A stretch of DNA of 64,000 nt from Planctomycetota bacterium (GCA_021413885.1 JAIOPM010000040.1:1-64000), one strand, 5' to 3'; positions 1-8,670 are shown, counted from the first letter of the stretch. Numbers and translations: made by a program. The notes: generated from the letters alone by a model not told the origin.

Positions 1-910
1 CCAAGCCGTACGCGGCCTGCGCGGTGCGCTGCAAGAGCCCGTGCTCGTTCCACGGCACGACCGCCGCGCTCTCGTTCTGCGCCCACGCCGCGACGCCGGC
101 CGCCGCGGCGGCGAGCACGAAGTACGGCCACTGCTCGAGGAGGATGCGCCAGAGTTTCGCGCTCGGATCCCGCGCGAGCCGCCGCAGCGGGAAGATCTCG
201 AGCGCGATCAAAACGACCGGGAACGTGATGCCCCACGCCTTCGACATCAGCGACAACGCGAAGAGCAACAGCGACAGCGCCTTCCACGCTCCGCCGGCGA
301 CGACGCGCGAACGCAGCCACGCCGCGAGCGACGCGAGCAGGAACATCCCCGACAACACGTCGCGCCGCTCGGTCGCCCACGCGACAGACTCGACGCGCAG
401 CGGATGGATCGCGTGGAAGAGCGCCGCGAGCAGCGCCGCGACTTCGATCGTGCGGTCCTCGAGCTCGCGCTCGAACGCGAGCGCGAGCAAACGCCGCAAC
501 ACGTAGAACAGGAACACCGCGCCGAGCGCGTGCAGCGCCAGGTTGGTCTGGTGCATCGCCTGCGGCACGCCGCTCTGTTCGAGCGCGGCCGCGACCGCCA
601 TCGGATTCGGCGAAGTCGCCGCGAGACCGCCGCTGCGCTCGAGGTCGAACGCGAGGCTGATCCACGAGAGCGGCTGCCAGTGTCCGAGCCACGACGTCGT
701 CCACATCCAGTGGAGGTGCGCGTCGTCGAGGCCCGCCCACTGCGTCTGGTAGAAGAAGTTGTAGTCGTCGTCGAGCGCCGCGAAGCCCTGCGACGTCGCC
801 GGCCAGAACGCCGCGACCGCGACGACGAAGACGAGAAGCGGCGCGAGCCGGCGAAGCGCCGATCGAGGCTCGCTCGCCGTGAGCGTCGGTTGGGACGGTG
901 ACTTCGTCAT
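1..910 (-). CDS. Polytopic membrane glycosyltransferase-like protein (GT-C/TMTC type), N-terminal part
   Basis: About 303 codons are visible; the 3' end runs off the left edge. The start is the ATG at 908-910. A hydrophobic helix at about residues 20-40 is followed by an acidic loop (ALDDDYNFFYQTQW, about residues 47-60), the place where GT-C enzymes carry catalytic acidic residues. The blocks HQTNLALHALGAVFLF and HPLRVESVAWATERRDVL follow, with further membrane segments. These blocks are typical of bacterial TMTC-like proteins, which join a multi-pass GT-C half to C-terminal tetratricopeptide repeats; any repeats here would be outside the window. The likely role is transfer of sugars from lipid-linked donors on the outer face of the cytoplasmic membrane. 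The substrate cannot be read from the sequence. A TATCCT hexamer lies 12 bases before the start. The family call is confident, the activity is inferred. Confidence 0.75.
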   Translation of the reverse strand, partial: MTKSPSQPTLTASEPRSALRRLAPLLVFVVAVAAFWPATSQGFAALDDDYNFFYQTQWAGLDDAHLHWMWTTSWLGHWQPLSWISLAFDLERSGGLAATSPNPMAVAAALEQSGVPQAMHQTNLALHALGAVFLFYVLRRLLALAFERELEDRTIEVAALLAALFHAIHPLRVESVAWATERRDVLSGMFLLASLAAWLRSRVVAGGAWKALSLLLFALSLMSKAWGITFPVVLIALEIFPLRRLARDPSAKLWRILLEQWPYFVLAAAAAGVAAWAQNESAAVVPWNEHGLLQRTAQAAYGL

Positions 911-989
911 CGGCAGCGCGCGAGGATAGCCGCGTGCGCCGCCGCTCGGAAGCGAACGAACGCGTCGACGGTCGAGGGCTCGCGAACGA

Positions 990-3818
990 CTACGGCGTGA
1001 ACGTGACCGAGAGACCGTTCGAGAAGTTGTAGCCGCCGCCGCACGGACCGGCCGGATCGCGGTACCACGCTTGGAAGTAACGCGTCGAACCCGCGGTGAT
1101 CCACGTCGGCGTGATCGACGCCGGTTGGACGACGAGGAAGCTCCCGCTCACGCCTGAGTTCTTGACCGGGAAGCGGAACTTCGGTTGGACGCAGATCAAG
1201 CCGTCGCCGAACGGCACGCTCGCGCCGCCGGCGAACTTGTTGGTGCCGAGGAAGATCAGGCCGCTCTTGTTGTGCGGCATCTGCGTCGCTTGGAGCTGCG
1301 CGTTGTCGAGCGAGACGCTGGTCCCGCCGAGGTTCGCGAGCAGCGCGCCGAGTGCGGCCGAGTTCGCGCAGCCGCCGCCCGTCGTCCCGGTGTTGCCGCA
1401 CGGACACGCCGCGCCGGTGCCGTCGCCGAAGCAGAACGGCGTGCCGGAGGACGGCTCGCATTCGTCGGGGATCTGGTTCGTGTTGACGTCGAGGCTGGTG
1501 CCGGCGGTGAGGTCGCACGCGTCGAGCACGCCGTTCGAGTTGCAGTCGTGAGTCGCGAGCTCGCACGCATCGGGCACGCCGTTGCCGTCGCAATCCGCCG
1601 CGCCGGCCTGAATGTCGCACACGTCGCCGATGCCGTTCTGATCGCAGTCGGACTGGCCGACGTTCGGGAGCGTGCCGCAGTTGTCGCAGACGTCGCCGAC
1701 GCCGTCGCCGTCGCCATCCGCTTGGTCGAGGTTCGAGACGCCCGGGCAATTGTCGGCGCAGTCGACCAACGAATCACCGTCTTGGTCCGCATCCGCGACG
1801 CCGCAACCGCACAGACCGGGCACGGTCTTGTTCGGATCACTCGCGCAACCATCGACGCAGTCGGGGACGCCGTCGCCGTCGCCGTCGGCTTCCGTTTGTC
1901 CGCAACCGCACGCGCCGGGCGAGAGCTTCGCCGGATCGCTCGGGCAGCCGTCGATGCAATCGGGCGTGCCGTCGCCGTCGCCGTCCGCATCGGGCACGCC
2001 GCAGCCGCAAGCATCGGGGCTCGTCTTCGTGCCGTCGGTCGGACAGCCGTCGCAGAGATCGCCCTGCGCGTCGCCGTCGCCGTTCGCTTGGTCGAGGTTC
2101 GAGACGAACGGGCAGTTGTCGACGCACGTCGCGATGCCGTCGCCGTCGTCGTCGGTGTCGGGTTGACCGCAACCGCAAGCTCCCGGAGCAGTCTTCGCGC
2201 CGTCGAGCGGGCAACCGTCGCACGCATCGCCGCGCGTATCGCCGTCGGAGTCCGCTTGATCGACGTTCGCAACGAACGGGCAGTTGTCGACGCACGTCGC
2301 GATGCCGTCGCCGTCGTCGTCGACGTCGATCACGCCGCAGCCGCAAGCTCCCGGCGCGATCTTGGTCGGGTCGGTGGGACAGCCGTCGATGCAATCGGGC
2401 GTGCCGTCGCCGTCGCCGTCGGTGTCGGCCACGCCGCAACCGCACACACCCGGATGAGTCTTGGCGGGATCGGTGGGACACGCGTCGATGCAATCGGCGG
2501 TGCCGTCACCGTCGCTATCGGTGTCCGCGACGCCGCAACCGCACGCGCCGGGCGAGGTCTTCGTTGGATCGCTTGGGCAGTCGTCGGCGCAGTTCGGCGT
2601 GCCGTCACCGTCGGAGTCCGTGTCGGCGACGCCGCAGCCGCACGCGCCGGGCGCGAGCTTGTTCGCGTCGTTCGGACAGCCGTCGTTGCAATCCGCGACT
2701 CCGTCGGCGTCGCTATCGGTGTCGGGCACGCCGCAACCGCACTGGCCGGGCTCGGTCTTGTTCGGATCGTCCGGGCAGAGGTCGTTGTTCGCGACCGTGA
2801 CCGTCAACGTGTCGAATGCCGGCGTCGGCCAGTTGTTCGCGGTCAGGCGCAGCACGTACGTGCCGGGCAACGGGAACGTGACCGTCGCATTGAGCGCCGT
2901 CGTGCTCGAGAACGCCGCGGTCGCGGGCCCGGAGTCCTGACTCCACTGGAACGTCTCGGGCAGGCTGTTGATCACCAGCGAGTGCGGCGACACGTCCGCG
3001 ATGTACGGCCCGATGTCCGTGTATGTGCCGGCGGTCATGTCGACCTCGGCGAGTCGGTGCCCGATCAGCGAACCGGCGCCGTCCAAGTAACCCTTGGACG
3101 CGTACATCTTGCCGTGCCAGTAGTGCAGCTCTTCGATCCGGTACGTCGGATCGATCGTCATCTGCTTGAAGAACGTCGCCGACCCGGTCGCCGGGTCGAT
3201 GCGGATCATCTTGTTCGATTGCTGATCGACGGCGTAGAGCCAACCGGTCGGATCCTCGTACGCGAGCGAGCGGATCAGCGGCCAACCGGCCAGGGACCCC
3301 GCGCTCGCGGTGACCGCGCCGGTCGTGCGGTTGAAGCGCAAGAGCTTCTTCTTGAAGAGATCGACGCCCCACAGCCGATTGCCGGTGACGTCGTACGCGA
3401 GGCAGTACACGTCGTTCCACGTGTTGGCGGGTCCGACCGGGAAGCACTCACCGGTCGTCGGATCGACGGTGTAGAGGTAGCGCAATCCGCTCTCGATCCC
3501 CCACACCTGGGTGCCGATCCACACGAGGTCGCTCGGCCAACCGAAGATCTGCGTCGGACTGTTGTGGTTGAAGAGCGGCCCGACCGACGACGCGATCCCG
3601 GTCGCGTCGCACTTCACGATCTTGTTCTCGGTGGTGAGGTTGCCGTCGGCGGTCCACCAATCGAGCGGCGAGACGTTGGTCACCGCGCCCGCCAACGTCG
3701 CCCCGGCGGGGAACGTGACGCTCTGATCGGCGCCGGCGTTCGGAACAGCCTGGGAGAACGATACGGCGGAGAGCAGGCAGGCCGTGCAAGCGGCCCGAAG
3801 AGCGTTCGTCATCATCAT
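990..3818 (-). CDS. Large secreted thrombospondin-type-3 (calcium-binding) repeat protein
   Basis: Secreted protein of about 942 residues. I take the first of three consecutive ATGs (3818) because it gives a clean signal peptide (MMMTNALRAACTACLLSA..SQA); an ATG at 3860 would add 14 residues before it. After the signal comes NAGADQSVTFPAGATLAG, the first strands of a PKD/REJ-like Ig fold, then a stretch of about 230 residues resembling a beta-propeller (repeated YxVDPxTG and WGVDLFKKKLLRFNRTTG), and then the remaining strands of the same fold (FQWSQDSGPATA..PGTYVLRLTANN). Residues of roughly 355-800 are Asp/Cys-rich type-3 repeats (CPxDPxKxxPGxCGCGVxDxDxDGDG). The C-terminus (CFGDGTGAACPCGNTG to the end) matches a domain common at the ends of planctomycete secreted proteins. 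The protein probably binds Ca2+ at the cell surface. No enzyme motif is seen. Confidence 0.85.
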   Translation of the reverse strand: MMMTNALRAACTACLLSAVSFSQAVPNAGADQSVTFPAGATLAGAVTNVSPLDWWTADGNLTTENKIVKCDATGIASSVGPLFNHNSPTQIFGWPSDLVWIGTQVWGIESGLRYLYTVDPTTGECFPVGPANTWNDVYCLAYDVTGNRLWGVDLFKKKLLRFNRTTGAVTASAGSLAGWPLIRSLAYEDPTGWLYAVDQQSNKMIRIDPATGSATFFKQMTIDPTYRIEELHYWHGKMYASKGYLDGAGSLIGHRLAEVDMTAGTYTDIGPYIADVSPHSLVINSLPETFQWSQDSGPATAAFSSTTALNATVTFPLPGTYVLRLTANNWPTPAFDTLTVTVANNDLCPDDPNKTEPGQCGCGVPDTDSDADGVADCNDGCPNDANKLAPGACGCGVADTDSDGDGTPNCADDCPSDPTKTSPGACGCGVADTDSDGDGTADCIDACPTDPAKTHPGVCGCGVADTDGDGDGTPDCIDGCPTDPTKIAPGACGCGVIDVDDDGDGIATCVDNCPFVANVDQADSDGDTRGDACDGCPLDGAKTAPGACGCGQPDTDDDGDGIATCVDNCPFVSNLDQANGDGDAQGDLCDGCPTDGTKTSPDACGCGVPDADGDGDGTPDCIDGCPSDPAKLSPGACGCGQTEADGDGDGVPDCVDGCASDPNKTVPGLCGCGVADADQDGDSLVDCADNCPGVSNLDQADGDGDGVGDVCDNCGTLPNVGQSDCDQNGIGDVCDIQAGAADCDGNGVPDACELATHDCNSNGVLDACDLTAGTSLDVNTNQIPDECEPSSGTPFCFGDGTGAACPCGNTGTTGGGCANSAALGALLANLGGTSVSLDNAQLQATQMPHNKSGLIFLGTNKFAGGASVPFGDGLICVQPKFRFPVKNSGVSGSFLVVQPASITPTWITAGSTRYFQAWYRDPAGPCGGGYNFSNGLSVTFTP
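1801..2740 (-). repeat. In-gene tandem repeat encoding thrombospondin-type-3 units (99-bp and 168-bp periods)
   Basis: The CGCG codon block recurs at 1801, 1900, 1999, 2167, 2335, 2434, 2533, 2632 and 2731. The spacing is 99 bases (33 residues) six times and 168 bases (56 residues) twice. The 168-base units add 69 bases coding for an extra DNCPF-type loop. Bases 2104-2154 and 2272-2322 are identical over 51 bases at a distance of exactly 168, pointing to a recent unit duplication. It lies wholly within the reading frame. Confidence 0.9.
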
Positions 3819-3891
3819 GGAGCGAGCGGTGGCCGACGGACTCTCTGGAAGTGGCGGCAAGAACGGGTGTTGGACTGGCGAGCCGGGAAAT

Positions 3892-3960
3892 CGGTTCCCT
3901 AATCGAGCCCCGGGGAACCGGGTTCACCCAAACTCCTCGCGGTCGGTGCGAATCCGACCG
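3892..3960. repeat. Two short inverted repeats in the divergent intergenic region
   Basis: The 237 bases between the repeat protein (minus) and the hydrolase gene (plus) hold two dyads. One pairs 3892-3899 (CGGTTCCC) with 3913-3920 (GGGAACCG) around a 13-base spacer. The other pairs 3940-3946 (CGGTCGG) with 3954-3960 (CCGACCG) around 7 bases. Neither is followed by a T tract, so they are more likely operators or mRNA leader stems than terminators. Function is not established. Confidence 0.4.
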
Positions 3961-3981
3961 GAAGCGAAGGTTACCCGACGG

Positions 3982-4011
3982 TTGAAGTCGCGGGCGCGCT
4001 CGCGGCACAAT
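3982..4011 (+). promoter_or_regulatory. Possible sigma-70-like promoter for the MBL-fold gene
   Basis: TTGAAG (3982-3987) and CACAAT (4006-4011) are separated by 18 bases and lie about 45 bases before the ATG at 4056. The -10 is imperfect. It is the best match in this divergent region. Confidence 0.35.
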
Positions 4012-4055
4012 CGCGCTAAGCCCTCTCCCTTCACACTCTTACTGCAAGGTCCGCC

Positions 4056-4952
4056 ATGCTCTCGGCCACGCCCCAACGTCTGATCTTCGCCGGCTTCACC
4101 AGCGTCTTCGCCGCCGGCGTCTGGTTCGCGGGTCCGGCGGGCACCGTTGAGCAAGCGCAAGAGGTCCAGGTCCACGCGGTCGCGGGCACCGTGTCGTGGC
4201 TCGAAGGCAGCGGCGGCAACGTCGGCGTCTGCGCTGGGCCGGACGGCGTGCTCGTGATCGACGACCAGATGAAGCCGATCGAGCCCAAGCTCGTCGCCGC
4301 GATCGAGTCGATCTCGAAGGCGCCGTGGCGCTTCGTCCTGAACACGCACTTCCACGGCGACCACACCGGCAACAACGCGACGTTCGGTCTGCGCGCTCCG
4401 ATCGTCGCGCAAGCGAACGTGCGCACGCGCCTGCTCGACGACAAGGGCAAGAACGGAGCGATGGCCGCGTCCGGTCTGCCGGTGGTGACGTTCGAGGACG
4501 GGCTCGAGCTCCATCTCAACGGCGAGGACATCCGCGTCAAGCACTACCCGCACGCGCACACCGACGGCGACAGCGTCGTCTTCTTCGCGAAGGCCAACGT
4601 CGTGCACATGGGCGATCTCTTCTTCGCCGAGCGCTTTCCGTTCGTCGACCTCGACGGCGGCGGCAGCGTGCGCGGTTTGATCGCGGCGGTCGACGAGATC
4701 CTGAAGACGTTGCCCGACGACGTGAAGATCATCGCGGGTCACGGGCCGCAGTCGACGAAGGTGGAGCTCGCGGCCTACCGCGACATGTTGGTCGACTCGG
4801 TCAAGTTGGTCGGCGACGCGCAACGCGCCGGCAAGACGCTCGCGCAGATGAAGCAGGACAAGGTGCTGTCGAAGTACTCGTCGCTCGCGTGGCAGTTCAT
4901 CAGCGAGGACACGTTCCTCGAGACGATCGCGCGCGAACTCGGCGTCAAGTAG
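4056..4952 (+). CDS. Exported MBL-fold metallo-hydrolase
   Basis: This 298-residue protein has an N-terminal hydrophobic segment (LIFAGFTSVFAAGVWFAG), probably a signal peptide or anchor. The metallo-beta-lactamase fold follows: the zinc motif HFHGDH at residues 98-103, a later His in PHAHTDGDS, the bridging Asp in HMGDLFFAERFPF and the last His in AGHGP. All expected ligands of a binuclear zinc site are present. The arrangement resembles the 'cyclase' or quinoprotein-relay-like subgroup of periplasmic MBL proteins rather than proven beta-lactamases, and the substrate is unknown. The gene stands alone, divergent from the repeat protein and convergent with the DUF1080 operon. No strong ribosome binding site is seen. 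Confidence 0.85.
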   Translation: MLSATPQRLIFAGFTSVFAAGVWFAGPAGTVEQAQEVQVHAVAGTVSWLEGSGGNVGVCAGPDGVLVIDDQMKPIEPKLVAAIESISKAPWRFVLNTHFHGDHTGNNATFGLRAPIVAQANVRTRLLDDKGKNGAMAASGLPVVTFEDGLELHLNGEDIRVKHYPHAHTDGDSVVFFAKANVVHMGDLFFAERFPFVDLDGGGSVRGLIAAVDEILKTLPDDVKIIAGHGPQSTKVELAAYRDMLVDSVKLVGDAQRAGKTLAQMKQDKVLSKYSSLAWQFISEDTFLETIARELGVK

Positions 4953-4981
4953 CGCGGCGTTCGAAGATCAGCACGCAACGC

Positions 4982-5012
4982 GCGACCCACGCAGCGCTGT
5001 AGCGCGGGTCGC
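4982..5012. terminator. GC-rich hairpin between convergent genes, possible bidirectional terminator
   Basis: GCGACCCACGC (4982-4992) pairs with GCGCGGGTCGC (5002-5012) with one G-U pair around a 9-base loop. It fills the gap right up to the stop codon of the minus-strand gene at 5013. There is no T run on either side, so intrinsic termination is uncertain. Confidence 0.35.
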
Positions 5013-7088
5013 TCATCGCGCGATCGGGCGCACCTTGACGTTCTTGAACCTGACGCGATCGCCGTGGTTCTGGAGTGCGATGCGTCCGGTCTTCGCGAGG
5101 CCGTAGTCGGGCATCGCGGCAAACTTGCTGGCGGCGACACGCGCGCGCCAGTCGTCGCTCCAGAGCTCGTACTCGCACTGCTTCTCGCCGTTCAACCAGT
5201 GCTCGACGTGGGCGCCGTCGACCAAGAGGTTCACGTGATTCCACGCACCGATCGGTCGCGTGTCGTCGAACTCCGGTGCGTTGAGCGCGTAGTTCGAGCC
5301 CGCCGACGTCAACGAGTTCTGTCCGTCAGGGTGTTCCTGGTTGTCGAGGATCTGCATCTCCGGCCCGGTGCGCCACACCGCGTCGAAGCCGTCGACGACG
5401 TGGAAGAGGATCCCGCTGTTGCCGCCCGACCCGATGCGCCAGTCGAGTTCGAGCTCGAAACTCGCGAACTCTTCCTCGGTGACGAGATCACCTCCGTCGC
5501 CGACGCGAACGAGCTCTCCGTTCTCCGCCGCCCAACCTTCGACAGGCCCGTCCTTGCCGTAGTTCCTCCAGCCCGCCGTGCTCACGCCGTCGAAGAGCAA
5601 TCGCCAGCCGCCGGCGTGCTCCGCTTCACTGAGCGCATTGCGAATGCCGGTCGGCATCGGACGCCGCTCGAAGCGTAGGAGCTCGGCGCCGACTTGCGTC
5701 CGTACACGCCGGATCGACAACGGGTTGAACCACAACGAATGATCGAAGTCTCCGAGCATGTAGGCCTTGCACTGCGCGCCGTCCGGGACGCCGGGCTCGT
5801 TCGCAAGGAACACACTGCGACGATCGTCCGCAACGGACACCCAATCGGGCCATCTCACGCCGTCGTTCTCGACGACCGCCCAGTACTCACGCTCCCACCC
5901 TTGATCGTTCGCGAGTGGTTCGGAGAGTTGGAGCTCGATCCCGTTCGCGAAGCTGCGCGTGCCCCGCACCGCACTGACGCCGGGAGTCGGGCGCACGATC
6001 GCGAGGTTCGACGCCGCGGCATCGAGGAACGCGAACTCGCCGCCGACGGTCGCGGCGCAGAACTTCGCGTCGGAGTCGATGCTCCCCGCGTATTGCAGGG
6101 TGACGTCGCAGCCCGACGGAGAACTCTGCACCGCCACGCGCGCGAGCTGACGATGCTCCCAAGCGATCAGATAGCCGGCCGACGCATCCGTCGATTCCGT
6201 GCGCGCCAGCACCGCCGAATCAGGCGTCGCTTGGAAGAGTTGCGAACTCCAGGTGCGCTCGGGAACGGTGCCGATCCAGTGGACGCGGTTCCCAGCTTCA
6301 TCGGCATCCGACAGGACGAGGAACGCGCCGTCGAATCCGGGAGCGACGCGCGCCTTCCGCGCGCCGCGCAGGTCGTGGATCGTCGTGCGTCCGTCGGTGA
6401 GGGAACCGACGACGGCGAGCGAGCTCCCGTCGGTGTCGAAGGTCGCCGCGAAAAGACCGCGATCGACGGCGAGATCGCGCGGCTTCGAGAACTCGCGGCC
6501 CGCGAGCTCGGCGACGACGCGGTAGTCGTCGGCAACGTCATCGCCGTCGCGGTCGACGAGTTCGGTCAGCTCGCCGCGTTGGAGCACGAAGATGCGGCCG
6601 CCGTCCGCCACGATCGCGCTCGGATGATCGAGGCCGGAAGCGAAGACTCGCGGCTCGGCGTGGACGATGCCCGCGGGCGCGACGAGCCAGACCGACGCGC
6701 GGGCTCCGCCGGATGCGACGAGCCAACGTCCGTTGGAGTACGGCGCGAAGCCGACGACGTCGTTCGGGAGACCCTCGAGCCGCTGATGTTCGATGGTCAA
6801 CGCGGGATCGAGCGACGGCGGCATCGTCGGCGGCTTGCGCGGCGTCAAGCGTCGTGGCGCGACGGGCGCGATCGGGACTTCGACCTTCGCGCGCTCGGCG
6901 TGCGTCGCGGGCTCGGGAACGTTCGGCTTCGTTTCGCCGACCGGAGCTTCGGCGCTCGGCGCGGCGGCGGAGGTCGGAGCTGCGACCGCGGCATCCGCGA
7001 CGGGCGACGCGTTCGACGCCTGCGGCGTTCCGCAACTCGCCGCGCAGACGACGATCGCTGCGAACGACAACACACCGCGCGTCTTCAT
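5013..7088 (-). CDS. Lipoprotein with beta-propeller and C-terminal DUF1080 (3-keto-disaccharide hydrolase-type) domain
   Basis: About 691 residues from the ATG at 7088, which overlaps the upstream stop as ATGA; the open frame upstream of it is Arg-rich and not coding. The N-terminus MKTRGVLSFAAIVVCAASC is a lipoprotein-type signal with Cys19, followed by an Ala/Pro-rich linker. Residues of roughly 90-430 look like a propeller of the kind found in planctomycete dehydrogenase-like proteins (LPNDVVGFAPYSNGRWLVASGG; ELVDRDGDDVADDYRVV). The last 200 residues, from GWRLLFDGVSTAGWRNYG to RIALQNHGDRVRFKNVKVRP, are a DUF1080 domain. Members of that family cleave glycosides oxidised at C3 to 3-keto sugars. 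With the oxidoreductase and isomerase genes of the same operon, this suggests a surface or periplasmic step on a keto-sugar substrate. The fold calls are good, the substrate is inferred. Confidence 0.85.
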   Translation of the reverse strand: MKTRGVLSFAAIVVCAASCGTPQASNASPVADAAVAAPTSAAAPSAEAPVGETKPNVPEPATHAERAKVEVPIAPVAPRRLTPRKPPTMPPSLDPALTIEHQRLEGLPNDVVGFAPYSNGRWLVASGGARASVWLVAPAGIVHAEPRVFASGLDHPSAIVADGGRIFVLQRGELTELVDRDGDDVADDYRVVAELAGREFSKPRDLAVDRGLFAATFDTDGSSLAVVGSLTDGRTTIHDLRGARKARVAPGFDGAFLVLSDADEAGNRVHWIGTVPERTWSSQLFQATPDSAVLARTESTDASAGYLIAWEHRQLARVAVQSSPSGCDVTLQYAGSIDSDAKFCAATVGGEFAFLDAAASNLAIVRPTPGVSAVRGTRSFANGIELQLSEPLANDQGWEREYWAVVENDGVRWPDWVSVADDRRSVFLANEPGVPDGAQCKAYMLGDFDHSLWFNPLSIRRVRTQVGAELLRFERRPMPTGIRNALSEAEHAGGWRLLFDGVSTAGWRNYGKDGPVEGWAAENGELVRVGDGGDLVTEEEFASFELELDWRIGSGGNSGILFHVVDGFDAVWRTGPEMQILDNQEHPDGQNSLTSAGSNYALNAPEFDDTRPIGAWNHVNLLVDGAHVEHWLNGEKQCEYELWSDDWRARVAASKFAAMPDYGLAKTGRIALQNHGDRVRFKNVKVRPIAR

Positions 7089-7801
7089 TTCGCTTCCTGC
7101 CCCGGCTCGAAGAAGAAGTGGATCTCGTGCGTGCCGTTGTCGGGCTCGATCAAGAGGCGCGCATACAACTCGCGCAACGTCTTGCCGCCGACTTCGATCT
7201 CGCGCTCGCCCTCGGGCAAGATGCGGTCGTAGTCGACGTAGCCGACGCAGCGCGCGCGGACGAGCAACGCGACGCGCACTCCCGGCGGAATGCCGGTCGC
7301 CTTGAAGCTGCGGCGCAAGCCGATCAAGCCGGGCACGAGCCACGGCGCGACGCTCGACGGATCGGCGTCGAAACTCTCGGGCGTCTCGAACTCCGGCGTC
7401 TCCTCGATCTGGATCCTCGCGCCGGATTCGGTGACGAGCTCGTACCGCAACGTCACCTGTCCGTTCTGCAGGCGATGACCTTTGAAACGCGCGTCGGCGA
7501 GCTTCGCGCTGCCGCCTTCCTCGATCCACCACACCGCGCCTTCCGGTCCGTCGGTGTAGCGCGCGGCGTCGATCTCGAAGCCGTGTTCACCGTCGCGCAC
7601 GTCGCCCGCGAACGCGGTGAGCATCGACGCATGCTCGAGGTCGTAGATCACGCCGAGGTCGCCGGCGAGGCGCGCGACGAGCACGCGCTCGTGTCCGTTC
7701 CACGCGCCGCGGAAGACCCACGGATCGCTCGGACGATCGCCCCCCCGATCGACGGGCACGAGCGCGGCGCAGAGCGCGAGGAGGACGACACCGGAGTTCA
7801 T
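7085..7801 (-). CDS. Small exported protein related to planctomycete dehydrogenase-associated domains
   Basis: A 238-residue protein with a signal peptide (MNSGVVLLALCAALVPVDRG). The body begins WVFRGAWNGHERVLVARLAG and continues YDLEHASMLTAFAGDV, a pattern I know from the beta-sandwich module that accompanies PVC-type propeller dehydrogenases, where it reads 'WVFRS.LDGKPR..VALH..LW.AYDA..C.LY.AW.G'. Here it is a separate gene translationally coupled to the DUF1080 lipoprotein by ATGA (7085-7088). No catalytic residues are obvious. It probably acts in the same envelope process as the downstream gene. The domain relation is from memory of the motif and has not been checked by alignment. Confidence 0.65.
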   Translation of the reverse strand: MNSGVVLLALCAALVPVDRGGDRPSDPWVFRGAWNGHERVLVARLAGDLGVIYDLEHASMLTAFAGDVRDGEHGFEIDAARYTDGPEGAVWWIEEGGSAKLADARFKGHRLQNGQVTLRYELVTESGARIQIEETPEFETPESFDADPSSVAPWLVPGLIGLRRSFKATGIPPGVRVALLVRARCVGYVDYDRILPEGEREIEVGGKTLRELYARLLIEPDNGTHEIHFFFEPGQEAK

Positions 7802-7871
7802 CGAATCGAGTCGGGCACGGAACGCGCCTCATCCTGCCAGGCGCGCGCGTCGTGCTCCAGGCCCGGAGCCG

Positions 7872-8663
7872 TCACCTGCGCGGCAACGGCGTCGCCGCAC
7901 CGGCGCATGGGCGCGCGACGAGCTCCGCGAGCCGATCCCACTTCGACGCGAGGTACGGATCGCCGGCGACGCGCGGGCGAAGTTCGTCGGGCGAGTACAT
8001 CAGGATCGCGAAGAGCTCCGCCTTGTCCTCCTCCACGCCGGAGGTCGCGTAGTCGTCGACGAAACCGACGGTGCCCGTCGCGAGCAGCGAAGTGGTCGGA
8101 TCGGACTGGCGAGTGACCCCGCCGCCGCCGTAGGTGAAGCCGGGAGGATTGAGCTTCGACCACGCCGCGTCGGCGTAGAGCTCGCCATCGTCGAAGCGAT
8201 CGAACGAGTGATAGAACTCGTGGTGCATCACGCGGCGCACGTATTCTTCGAGGTCCGGCCCGAACGCGACGTCGAAGTACATCGCGCCGCCGTCGAAGTC
8301 GGGGATCGCGGCGCGCGGTTGCACCTTCCAACGCAAGTTCGAACAGAGCCTCACCCGCGAGATGCGCGCGGTCTCGAACCAACAACGCGGATAGTCCGAC
8401 CATTCGTCGGCGAGCCATCGCACGTAACGCGCAGCGTCGTCGAGATCGGCGCCCTCGTGATGAATGTTGCCGCCGTCGCTCGCGTCCGCGAGGATTTCGA
8501 ACTCGACGCCGATGCGTCGAGCCAGTTGCTCGAGCGCGACTCGCGATGCGGGCTCGAGCGCGTCGAGTCCATGTTTCGCCGGTTCGCGGCGAACGCGCGT
8601 CGCGACGAGCACGCCGAACGTCGCGAGAGCCGCCGCGAGCGACGCCCACGCGAACCGTGTCAT
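7872..8663 (-). CDS. Membrane-anchored putative zinc metallopeptidase (HEXXH)
   Basis: 263 residues from the ATG at 8663; the open frame further upstream overlaps the isomerase gene and is rejected. One N-terminal membrane segment (FAWASLAAALATFGVLVA) serves as signal or anchor. The zincin motif HEFYH is at residues 148-152, followed about 60 residues later by GVEEDKAELFA, which could supply the third ligand. An acidic region (FDRFDDGELYADAAW) lies between. This matches small planctomycete 'putative zinc-binding metallopeptidase' proteins that are predicted outside the cytoplasm. It starts 7 bases after the upstream stop, so it is in the sugar operon. Why a protease would be there is unclear; it might process or turn over the exported partners. 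Confidence 0.7.
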   Translation of the reverse strand: MTRFAWASLAAALATFGVLVATRVRREPAKHGLDALEPASRVALEQLARRIGVEFEILADASDGGNIHHEGADLDDAARYVRWLADEWSDYPRCWFETARISRVRLCSNLRWKVQPRAAIPDFDGGAMYFDVAFGPDLEEYVRRVMHHEFYHSFDRFDDGELYADAAWSKLNPPGFTYGGGGVTRQSDPTTSLLATGTVGFVDDYATSGVEEDKAELFAILMYSPDELRPRVAGDPYLASKWDRLAELVARPCAGAATPLPRR

Positions 8664-8670
8664 CGTCGCG

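Noticed and set aside
1801-2740. CRISPR-like regular spacing
   Set aside because: The 99-bp period has no constant repeat with unique spacers; it is in frame and encodes thrombospondin-type-3 units.
1185-3902. 905-codon plus-strand open frame opposite the calcium-binding repeat protein
   Set aside because: Low-complexity Arg/Ala/Val/Asp composition. It is the antisense of the repeats, while the minus strand has a signal peptide and recognisable domains.
7089-7532. N-terminal extension of the DUF1080 protein by about 148 residues
   Set aside because: The extension is Arg-rich, overlaps the upstream gene in another frame, and the internal ATG at 7088 begins a proper lipoprotein signal.
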